5,160 nucleotides of DNA from contig DHRX01000020.1 in the NCBI GenBank assembly GCA_002408345.1, forward strand, positions 591 through 5,750. The letters run 5' to 3'. Below, piece after piece: positions 1-5,064 of this stretch. This DNA is from Firmicutes bacterium UBA5301. Lineage in GTDB: Bacteria; Bacillota; UBA5301. Position 1 is the first letter of the stretch; every line of letters begins with the position of its first letter. Below the pieces are notes generated by a model that had not been told where the DNA came from, did no database searches, and saw nothing but the letters and a program-made list of their open reading frames with translations. Made by a program: the position numbers and the translations under genes.

Positions 1-183
1 GTTGATACCTTAGCCGCTTCGATTCAAGAGGAGTCTATTACTATCGAAGATGTCTATGAACCTTACTTAATGCAATTAGGCTATATCCAGCGGACACCAC
101 GTGGTCGGGTTGTAACTCGAAAAGCTTATCAGTATCTGGGATTACCTGAACCCCATGAAGACGGACAGAACAGTTTATTTTAA
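1..183 (+). CDS. ruvB: Holliday junction branch migration ATPase RuvB, C-terminal end (5' truncated by window)
   Basis: Only the last 60 residues and the TAA stop (181-183) are in the window; the family is usually about 330-350 residues, so the AAA+ ATPase part lies upstream. RuvB forms hexameric rings that drive branch migration of Holliday junctions together with RuvA in the cytoplasm. The visible part is the C-terminal winged-helix DNA-binding domain. It carries the conserved TIEDVYEPYL stretch (residues 14-23 of the visible part) and the QRTPRGRV motif (30-37), which in known RuvB structures lies near DNA. The extreme C-terminus is QNSLF, which resembles a sliding-clamp-binding peptide. 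The stop codon overlaps a possible upstream ATG of queH by one base (TAATG), so ruvB and queH are almost certainly co-transcribed. Identification is by motif recognition and is very secure. Confidence 0.96.
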   Translation, partial: VDTLAASIQEESITIEDVYEPYLMQLGYIQRTPRGRVVTRKAYQYLGLPEPHEDGQNSLF

Positions 184-184
184 T

Positions 185-189
185 GGGAG
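185..189 (+). promoter_or_regulatory. Ribosome binding site that decides the queH start
   Basis: GGGAG lies 8 nt upstream of the ATG at 198. The alternative in-frame ATG at 183 has no purine-rich site at a proper distance and would itself cover this motif. This favours 198 as the start. Confidence 0.65.
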
Positions 190-197
190 CTACAAAA

Positions 198-734
198 ATG
201 ACGAAAATATTGCTGCATACCTGTTGTGGGCCATGTACAATCTACCCGCTCCAAGCCTTGCGGGAAGAAGGTTTTACGGTCCACGGCTTTTTTTTCAATC
301 CGAATATCCATCCCTACCGCGAGTATTTACGGCGGAAAGATACGCTATTACAGTACGCAGAAGCCCAGGATTTTCCCCTGGATGTGAGTAGCGATTACCC
401 GTTTCAAGAGTTTTTGCGGACTGTAGCAGGACAAGAGGATCAACGGTGTGCTGCTTGTTATACTATGCGGCTACAAAAAACAGCTCAGCACGCTAAAAGA
501 CAGGGCTATAGCGCTTTTACTAGCACTTTACTGGTGAGCCCTTTTCAAAAACATGAATTAATTAAAACAATCGGTGAGGAGGTCGCTGGCCTGGAGCAGA
601 TTCCTTTCTTGTACCGTGACTTTCGTCCAGGGTATAAATCAGCGGTCGGTCGGGCCAAGCAATTACAATTGTATCGACAGCCTTATTGTGGCTGTATCTA
701 TAGCGAATATGACCGGTATCAGGATAGCCGCTAA
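198..734 (+). CDS. queH: Epoxyqueuosine reductase QueH (DUF208 family)
   Basis: QueH reduces epoxyqueuosine to queuosine at the wobble position (34) of tRNAs with GUN anticodons (Asp, Asn, His, Tyr), the last step of queuosine synthesis. It is non-homologous to the cobalamin-dependent QueG. The 178-residue product has the family signature in order: HTCCGPC near the N-terminus (Cys9, Cys10, Cys13), NPNIHP (about 34-39), RCAACYTMRL (Cys84, Cys87), and YCGCIYSE near the C-terminus (Cys164, Cys166). In the characterised family such cysteines bind a [4Fe-4S] cluster and a neighbouring metal. Length is normal. I chose ATG 198 over ATG 183 because of the GGGAG site 8 nt before it and because homologues typically begin a few residues before the ILLHTCC strand. 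It follows ruvB by 14 nt and precedes recO by 12 nt. In Bacillus, ruvB is followed by queA and tgt, so a queuosine gene here fits a known linkage. Confidence 0.93.
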   Translation: MTKILLHTCCGPCTIYPLQALREEGFTVHGFFFNPNIHPYREYLRRKDTLLQYAEAQDFPLDVSSDYPFQEFLRTVAGQEDQRCAACYTMRLQKTAQHAKRQGYSAFTSTLLVSPFQKHELIKTIGEEVAGLEQIPFLYRDFRPGYKSAVGRAKQLQLYRQPYCGCIYSEYDRYQDSR

Positions 735-735
735 T

Positions 736-741
736 AGGAGG
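736..741 (+). promoter_or_regulatory. Strong ribosome binding site for recO
   Basis: A consensus AGGAGG sits 5 nt before the GTG at 747 and directly after the queH stop. It supports the GTG as the true recO start. Confidence 0.8.
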
Positions 742-746
742 ATAGG

Positions 747-1496
747 GTGTCATTATATACAGTTTCTGGCATAATTATTAGGCGGTATCCTCTGGGAGAA
801 GCCGATACCATTGTGCATATACTATCTAAAGAGAGAGGCAAAGTTGAAGCGGTGGCCAAAGGGGCCAGACGGATCCGGAGTAGGCTCTTAGCGGTAACAC
901 AGCCGTTTATATTAGGGGAGTACCTACTGTTTGCAGGCAGGTCTCTGGAACGGATTAATCAAGGGGAGATTGAGTGCGCTTACCGTCGCTTACGGGAAGA
1001 TCTTAACCTTTTTGCTCTCTGTACTTTTTGTTGTGAATTGGTGGACAAAGTGGTTCAGGTTGGGGAGCCGGCACCTAAAGTCTTTTATTTAACCAAAGGA
1101 CTTTTAGACTATCTACATTCTGATCAGCCGGAACGCCTGCATTTGGAGAATGCTTTGACCTACTATCTAATTAAACTTTTAGATGCATTAGGATATCAGG
1201 TCGATTTTAGCAGCTGTTTATTGTGTGGGGCTAAGACAGGATTGACCGCCTTTAGTGTAGTCGAAGGGGGACCTCTGTGTAGTAGTTGTAGCAGCAATGA
1301 TTTGAACAGTCTGCGATTTCAACCAGCAGTATTTTGTTCTTTGGATAAATTATCTAGTTTAGGCTGGGCCAAACTGGGAATCATTAAATTGGGACCGTAT
1401 CAAAGCGAGATCGAAAAATTACTAGAAACTTTTTACCACTACCATTTGGAAGTGGAGACAAGGTCAGCAGCATTCTGGAAATCAATAAGGAGTTGA
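747..1496 (+). CDS. recO: DNA repair protein RecO
   Basis: RecO works in the RecFOR pathway: it binds single-stranded DNA and SSB and helps load RecA at gaps. The 249-residue product has normal length for the family. Residues about 1-80 match the N-terminal OB fold, with the typical SGIIIRRYPLGEADTIV opening, the KGARRIRSRL basic stretch (about 38-48) and the QPFILGEYLL strand. A helical middle follows. A four-cysteine zinc site is intact: CLLC (Cys157, Cys160) and CSSC (Cys178, Cys181). The start is GTG, backed by AGGAGG 5 nt upstream; such starts are common in low-GC Gram-positives. It lies 12 nt after queH, and its last codons contain the ribosome binding site of the next gene, so all are probably translated from one message. 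In many Clostridia recO sits near era; era is not in this window. Confidence 0.94.
   Translation: MSLYTVSGIIIRRYPLGEADTIVHILSKERGKVEAVAKGARRIRSRLLAVTQPFILGEYLLFAGRSLERINQGEIECAYRRLREDLNLFALCTFCCELVDKVVQVGEPAPKVFYLTKGLLDYLHSDQPERLHLENALTYYLIKLLDALGYQVDFSSCLLCGAKTGLTAFSVVEGGPLCSSCSSNDLNSLRFQPAVFCSLDKLSSLGWAKLGIIKLGPYQSEIEKLLETFYHYHLEVETRSAAFWKSIRS
1487..1492 (+). promoter_or_regulatory. Ribosome binding site that decides the start of the DUF4342 gene
   Basis: AAGGAG inside the last codons of recO is 9 nt from the ATG at 1502. An in-frame TTG at 1493 directly abuts the motif and cannot use it, so ATG 1502 is preferred. Confidence 0.7.
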
Positions 1497-1501
1497 GTAT
1501 T

Positions 1502-1918
1502 ATGGCGCGGGAGTTTACAGAATTAGAAAAAATAGATATATTGCGGGAACGCTCTGGGTTAAGTTATGCTGAGGCTAAATTAGTTTTAGATGAGGCGGGT
1601 GGCGATTTAGTTACGGCACTGATTAATCTAGAAAAACAAGGGGCTTCTCACCGGGAGAGTTTTCAAGCTAAAGGCTTTGAATTAGTAGAGAAAGTTAAAG
1701 ATCTTATTCGTCAGGGAAATGTCACTAAGATCCGGGTAAAAACTAAAGAGGATGTAATTATTGATTTACCGATTACTGCCGGGGTAGTTGGGGTAGTATT
1801 AGCCCCTTACCTAGCTTTATTAGGGGCTGTAGCAGCTTTGGCTACTAACTGTACCATTGAGATCGAGCGGAAGCCAACTGGTCGGGTCGACATTATCGAT
1901 GCCGATCAAGCTGAGTAG
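1502..1918 (+). CDS. UBA-like domain / DUF4342 protein of unknown function
   Basis: The 138-residue product has two parts. Residues about 8-45 look like a UBA-like/TS-N three-helix domain of the kind at the N-terminus of elongation factor Ts (pattern ILRERSGLSYAEAKLVLDEA, then GGDLVTAL). Residues about 55-125 match what I recall of DUF4342: an amphipathic segment (LVEKVKDLIRQGNVTKIRVK), a strand, a very hydrophobic stretch at about 92-115 (GVVGVVLAPYLALLGAVAALA), and TIEIE. The hydrophobic stretch could be a membrane segment or a buried helix; there is no signal peptide. The gene begins 5 nt after recO stops and is the last of the run before a terminator. No enzyme motif is visible. A role as a small adaptor is only inference from the UBA-like part. 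Family assignment is fairly confident, function unknown. Confidence 0.82.
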   Translation: MAREFTELEKIDILRERSGLSYAEAKLVLDEAGGDLVTALINLEKQGASHRESFQAKGFELVEKVKDLIRQGNVTKIRVKTKEDVIIDLPITAGVVGVVLAPYLALLGAVAALATNCTIEIERKPTGRVDIIDADQAE

Positions 1919-1922
1919 ATTT

Positions 1923-1931
1923 TGGTATAAT
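1923..1931 (+). promoter_or_regulatory. Possible extended -10 promoter element
   Basis: TGGTATAAT matches the extended -10 consensus (TGnTATAAT) exactly. No good -35 is visible at 16-18 nt upstream (around 1902-1909). Initiation would fall around 1938, immediately before the terminator stem, so the transcript would begin with that hairpin and could lead into ppdK. It could also be a chance AT-rich match. Confidence 0.35.
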
Positions 1932-1940
1932 CGTAAATTG

Positions 1941-1966
1941 CGCCCTTAAGGGCGTTTTCTTTTTTC
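1941..1966 (+). terminator. Rho-independent terminator after the ruvB-queH-recO-DUF4342 run
   Basis: CGCCC (1941-1945) pairs with GGGCG (1950-1954) around TTAA; the whole 14-nt element is a perfect palindrome. It is followed at once by a T-rich tract, TTTTCTTTTTTC (1955-1966). It begins 22 nt after the DUF4342 stop, as expected for an intrinsic terminator. Confidence 0.88.
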
Positions 1967-1980
1967 TTGTTTTTATGAAG

Positions 1981-1993
1981 GGATAAATTATCC
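1981..1993. repeat. Perfect short inverted repeat, possible operator upstream of ppdK
   Basis: GGATAA and TTATCC flank a single central A. A one-base loop makes an RNA hairpin unlikely, so a binding site for a dimeric regulator is the more natural reading. It is 67 nt upstream of the ppdK start and downstream of the terminator. The regulator is unknown, and a 6-bp AT-rich arm can arise by chance. Confidence 0.35.
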
Positions 1994-2013
1994 AAATAAA
2001 GAATTTACCTCTG

Positions 2014-2042
2014 TTGGGTTTATAGCCAGTACTTACTATTAA
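2014..2042 (+). promoter_or_regulatory. Weak candidate ppdK promoter
   Basis: TTGGGT (2014-2019) and TATTAA (2037-2042) are separated by 17 nt. Both are imperfect matches to the main sigma factor consensus. Initiation would be near 2049, inside the G run used as ribosome binding site, leaving a very short leader. This argues against it, so the call is tentative. Confidence 0.2.
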
Positions 2043-2044
2043 CC

Positions 2045-2050
2045 GGGGGG
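2045..2050 (+). promoter_or_regulatory. Unusual G-run ribosome binding site for ppdK
   Basis: A run of six G lies 10 nt before ATG 2061. It can pair with the CCUCC core of 16S rRNA using one G-U pair, but is not a standard AGGAGG. A second G run (GGGGA, 2066-2070) sits 5 nt before the next in-frame ATG at 2076, so either start could be used. Confidence 0.5.
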
Positions 2051-2060
2051 TTTAGCAAAT

Positions 2061-4694
2061 ATGACGGGGAATAAGATGGTCTATTTCTTCGGGCAGGGAG
2101 AAGCGGACGGAGACGCCCAAATGCGCAATTTGCTAGGTGGGAAAGGTGCTAACCTAGCAGAAATGACTAATTTGGGGATACCGGTTCCGCCGGGATTTAC
2201 TATTACTACAGAAGTATGTATTTCTTACCAGAACAATAATCAATGGCCCAATGGGCTAGAAGATGAGATTCGCCAGAACATGGCCAAATTAGAAGCGGCT
2301 ATGAACCAACAGTTCGGTTCAACAACTAATCCGCTATTAGTTTCGGTACGTTCAGGTGCTAGGGTTTCAATGCCAGGGATGATGGATACTGTCCTTAATT
2401 TAGGTTTGAATGAAGCAACAGTTCAAGGCCTAATTGCAAAATCGCAGAATGAGCGTTTTGCGTACGATAGTTACCGTCGATTCATCCAAATGTATTCTGA
2501 TGTGGTTTTAGAGATTAGTCATGACAAATTTGAAAATTTGCTATCGGCTAAGAAGGAAGCACGGGGAGTAACTCAGGATACAGAACTAAGCGCAGTTGAT
2601 CTCCAAGAGCTGGTAGCTGAGTATAAAACTTTGGTTAGAACTGAACTCGGCCATGATTTCCCAGAGGATCCTTGGGAACAACTACGGGGAGCTATTAATG
2701 CTGTCTTTGGCTCTTGGAATAATCCTCGAGCTGTCAAATACCGTGCTCTGAATCATATCCCAGGTGACTGGGGTACGGCGGTTAACGTTCAGGCTATGGT
2801 CTTTGGTAACTTAGGTGAAACTTCAGGTACCGGCGTGGCGTTCACTCGCGATCCGGCTACCGGTGAAAAACGGTTTTTTGGTGAGTATTTAATGAATGCT
2901 CAAGGTGAAGACGTGGTAGCTGGGATTCGGACGCCGCAGCCCATTAAAACTTTAAATGAAACAATGCCTAAGGTTTATCAGCAACTAGAGCAGATCTACC
3001 AGACCTTAGAGAATCATTACCGGGATATGCAGGATTTAGAGTTTACCATTCAGGAAGGTAAATTATATTTATTGCAGACTCGTAATGGTAAACGGACCGC
3101 TCAAGCTGCAGTTCGGATTGCGGTGGAAATGGTTCAGGAGGATCTTATTACCGAGGAAGAAGCGATTCTTCGAGTTTCCCCGGACCAATTGGATCAGCTT
3201 TTGCACCCAATGATTGATCCCAAGGCCAAGGTTAAATCGGTAGCCAAAGGTTTGCCGGCTTCACCAGGAGCAGCGGTGGGTAAGGTCGTTTTTAGCGCGG
3301 AAGATGCTGAGCACTGGGTGGCTAACGGTGAAAAAGTTATTTTGGTACGTACGGAGACTTCTCCAGAAGATATTGGTGGAATGCATGCAGCCGAGGGAAT
3401 TCTAACTTCTCGGGGTGGAATGACTTCTCATGCAGCGGTAGTTGCTCGTGGCATGGGTAAATGTTGTGTAGCTGGTTGTTCAGCGGTAAAAGTCGATTTG
3501 GCCGAGAAATGCTTTTATGTCGGCGACCAAGTAGTTCGAGAAGGTACCTGGTTGACTTTGAACGGTAGTTCCGGTGAAGTTATTATCGGGCAAGTACCGT
3601 TGATTCAACCTGAATTAAGCGGTGACTTTGGCTTACTAATGGAGTGGGCCGATAAATACCGTCGTTTAGGGGTCTGGGCTAACGCGGATACTCCAGTTGA
3701 CGCAGCTACAGCTCTAAAATTTGGTGCAGAAGGAATTGGTTTGGTCCGGACTGAACATATGTTCTTTGCTGAAGACCGGATTCGGGCTGTCCGGGAGATG
3801 ATCTTGGCTGAAGATAGTGAAGCCAGGGCCAAGGCTTTACAGAAAATTGAACCGATGCAGAAAGGTGACTTTAAAGATATTTTCCGGGTTATGCAGGGTC
3901 TTCCTGTTACAGTCAGGCTTTTGGATCCACCGCTTCACGAATTTTTACCTAATGAGCCGGCAATTGTTGCTGAACTAGCTAAGATATTAGGAAAATCGGA
4001 AGCAGAGATTAAGCGGAAAGTTGAATCTTTACGAGAACTGAACCCTATGTTAGGGCATCGGGGTTGCCGAGTTGGTATTACCTATCCAGAAATTACCGAG
4101 ATGCAAGCTCGGGCAATTCTTGGAGCAGCAGCAGAGCTGCAGAAAGAAGAAAATCTTAAGGTTCAACCGGAAATTATGATCCCTTTGACCGGCACCAGCG
4201 CCGAATTTATAGTAGTCCGTGAGGTTATTGACCAAGTGGCCAAAGAAGTGGAAGCCAAGTTTGGTCTAGCTCTTTCTTATACTGTTGGTACGATGATTGA
4301 AGTTCCTCGGGCAGCTTTAATTGCTGATGAGATTGCAGAAAGGGCTGATTTCTTTTCCTTTGGTACCAATGACTTAACGCAAATGACCCTCGGTTATTCC
4401 CGTGATGATATCGGTTCTTTTTTACCCTATTATCTTGAAAAGGGTATTTGGGATGATGATCCCTTCCGGTCTATTGACCAAGTTGGTGTGGGTGAGTTAG
4501 TTAAGATCGGTGTTGAGCGGGGGCACAAGGCGAAACCCCATTTGAAAATGGGAGTTTGCGGCGAACATGCTGGTGATCCAGCTAGCATTATCTTCTTTAA
4601 TAAGGTTGGGTTAAACTACGTCTCTTGTTCACCTTACAGGGTTCCGGTAGCTCGGTTAGCAGCAGCACACGCTGCAATCAAGTCTAAGCACTAA
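2061..4694 (+). CDS. ppdK: Pyruvate, phosphate dikinase (PPDK)
   Basis: PPDK is a cytosolic enzyme that interconverts ATP + phosphate + pyruvate and AMP + PPi + phosphoenolpyruvate. In anaerobes it serves gluconeogenesis or PPi-linked glycolysis. The 877-residue product is full length for the bacterial enzyme. The N-terminal ATP-grasp part has GGKGANL (Lys28), SVRSGA (Arg97) and LLQTRNGKRT (Gln339, Arg341). The swivelling phosphohistidine domain has GGMTSHAAVV with catalytic His457 and, two residues earlier, Thr455, the site controlled by PPDK regulatory proteins where these exist. The C-terminal TIM barrel has Arg563, Arg619, Glu747, Asn770, Asp771 and Cys833, each two positions on from the numbering I recall for the Clostridium symbiosum enzyme. 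ATG 2061 was chosen for the usual short lead before VYFF; ATG 2076 is an alternative. It appears to be its own unit after a terminator. No regulator gene (kinase/pyrophosphorylase) adjoins it here. Confidence 0.97.
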   Translation: MTGNKMVYFFGQGEADGDAQMRNLLGGKGANLAEMTNLGIPVPPGFTITTEVCISYQNNNQWPNGLEDEIRQNMAKLEAAMNQQFGSTTNPLLVSVRSGARVSMPGMMDTVLNLGLNEATVQGLIAKSQNERFAYDSYRRFIQMYSDVVLEISHDKFENLLSAKKEARGVTQDTELSAVDLQELVAEYKTLVRTELGHDFPEDPWEQLRGAINAVFGSWNNPRAVKYRALNHIPGDWGTAVNVQAMVFGNLGETSGTGVAFTRDPATGEKRFFGEYLMNAQGEDVVAGIRTPQPIKTLNETMPKVYQQLEQIYQTLENHYRDMQDLEFTIQEGKLYLLQTRNGKRTAQAAVRIAVEMVQEDLITEEEAILRVSPDQLDQLLHPMIDPKAKVKSVAKGLPASPGAAVGKVVFSAEDAEHWVANGEKVILVRTETSPEDIGGMHAAEGILTSRGGMTSHAAVVARGMGKCCVAGCSAVKVDLAEKCFYVGDQVVREGTWLTLNGSSGEVIIGQVPLIQPELSGDFGLLMEWADKYRRLGVWANADTPVDAATALKFGAEGIGLVRTEHMFFAEDRIRAVREMILAEDSEARAKALQKIEPMQKGDFKDIFRVMQGLPVTVRLLDPPLHEFLPNEPAIVAELAKILGKSEAEIKRKVESLRELNPMLGHRGCRVGITYPEITEMQARAILGAAAELQKEENLKVQPEIMIPLTGTSAEFIVVREVIDQVAKEVEAKFGLALSYTVGTMIEVPRAALIADEIAERADFFSFGTNDLTQMTLGYSRDDIGSFLPYYLEKGIWDDDPFRSIDQVGVGELVKIGVERGHKAKPHLKMGVCGEHAGDPASIIFFNKVGLNYVSCSPYRVPVARLAAAHAAIKSKH

Positions 4695-4730
4695 AGGAAT
4701 TCTGGAAGTAAATAGGTAATGATGAAGAGA

Positions 4731-4753
4731 AGGGGCCCAGAAGGGCCCCTCCT
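4731..4753 (+). terminator. GC-rich hairpin after ppdK, probably a weak terminator
   Basis: AGGGGCCC (4731-4738) pairs with GGGCCCCT (4743-4750) around an AGAA loop: eight perfect base pairs, mostly G-C. The tail is only CCTTTAAC, a poor T tract. It starts 36 nt after the ppdK stop and ends 25 nt before the next start codon. It may terminate partially or stabilise the ppdK mRNA 3' end while allowing read-through. Confidence 0.65.
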
Positions 4754-4762
4754 TTAACACAA

Positions 4763-4769
4763 AGGGGGA
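4763..4769 (+). promoter_or_regulatory. Ribosome binding site for the GDT1-family gene
   Basis: AGGGGGA lies 6 nt before the TTG at 4776. No ATG is available near this site in that frame, and the conserved family N-terminus begins here, so the TTG is the likely start. Confidence 0.65.
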
Positions 4770-4775
4770 TTTAAC

Positions 4776-5048
4776 TTGTTCTGGCAGACATTTCTTAGTA
4801 CTTTTGGTTTAGTCTTTTTAGCCGAATTAGGGGATAAGACCCAGTTAGCGACTATGCTTCTAGTCGCCCAGGAAAAATCACCGGCAGCGGTTTTTGCAGG
4901 TTCAGCTAGTGCTTTGGTTTTATCCTCCTTTATTGGTGTTGTCGCAGGACTAGCTATTACTAAAGTCGTTCCTACCAGTTTCATCCAGACCGGTGCAGCC
5001 ATTGCTTTTATCACCATTGGAGCATTGATGCTGGTTGGAAAAATTTAA
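4776..5048 (+). CDS. Single-domain GDT1/TMEM165 (UPF0016) family membrane protein, probable Mn2+/Ca2+ exporter half
   Basis: The 90-residue product has the family signature E-x-G-D-K-T (Glu17 to Thr22, within LAELGDKTQLATM) at the end of the first hydrophobic segment. The predicted layout is three membrane helices: about 3-16 running into the motif, about 37-60, and about 68-88. Characterised members (yeast Gdt1, human TMEM165, bacterial MneA and Mnx types) export Mn2+ or Ca2+ in exchange for protons and need two copies of the motif, either in one chain of about 190-200 residues or as two short chains. Only one copy is present, and the next gene is dgt rather than a second half, so it must pair with itself or a partner encoded elsewhere. 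The start is TTG with AGGGGGA 6 nt upstream. It lies between ppdK and dgt, 16 nt before the latter. Substrate is inferred from the family only. Confidence 0.88.
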   Translation: MFWQTFLSTFGLVFLAELGDKTQLATMLLVAQEKSPAAVFAGSASALVLSSFIGVVAGLAITKVVPTSFIQTGAAIAFITIGALMLVGKI

Positions 5049-5053
5049 TTAAT

Positions 5054-5059
5054 AGGTGG
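5054..5059 (+). promoter_or_regulatory. Ribosome binding site for dgt
   Basis: AGGTGG lies 5 nt before the ATG at 5065 in the 16-nt gap after the GDT1-family stop. There is no room for a separate promoter in the gap, so the two genes are probably co-transcribed. Confidence 0.65.
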
Positions 5060-5064
5060 TTTCA

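Noticed and set aside
288..295. Run of eight T early in queH that could be a slippage or phase-variation site.
   Set aside because: It encodes consecutive Phe codons in a stretch that is aromatic throughout the family (GFF-x-NPNIHP), so it is explained by protein sequence; one T8 run is weak evidence for slippage.
155..391. 78-codon open frame overlapping the end of ruvB and the start of queH.
   Set aside because: It is out of frame with QueH, whose conserved cysteine motifs prove the real frame, and its translation has no recognisable features.
1493..1504. TTG at 1493 as start of the DUF4342 protein, overlapping the recO stop.
   Set aside because: It touches the AAGGAG site with no spacing, whereas ATG 1502 has 9 nt.
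3605..4235. Minus-strand open frames of 75 and 61 codons inside ppdK.
   Set aside because: They lie opposite conserved PPDK barrel coding sequence and have no independent support.
4695..4775. Possible yybP-ykoY manganese riboswitch upstream of the GDT1-family gene, since this aptamer often precedes such genes.
   Set aside because: The gap is only 81 nt, is largely taken up by the GC-rich hairpin, and shows none of the conserved aptamer loop sequences I know.
4754..5017. 87-codon minus-strand open frame opposite the GDT1-family gene.
   Set aside because: The + strand frame carries the E-x-G-D-K-T motif and a ribosome binding site; the reverse frame is a shadow of it.
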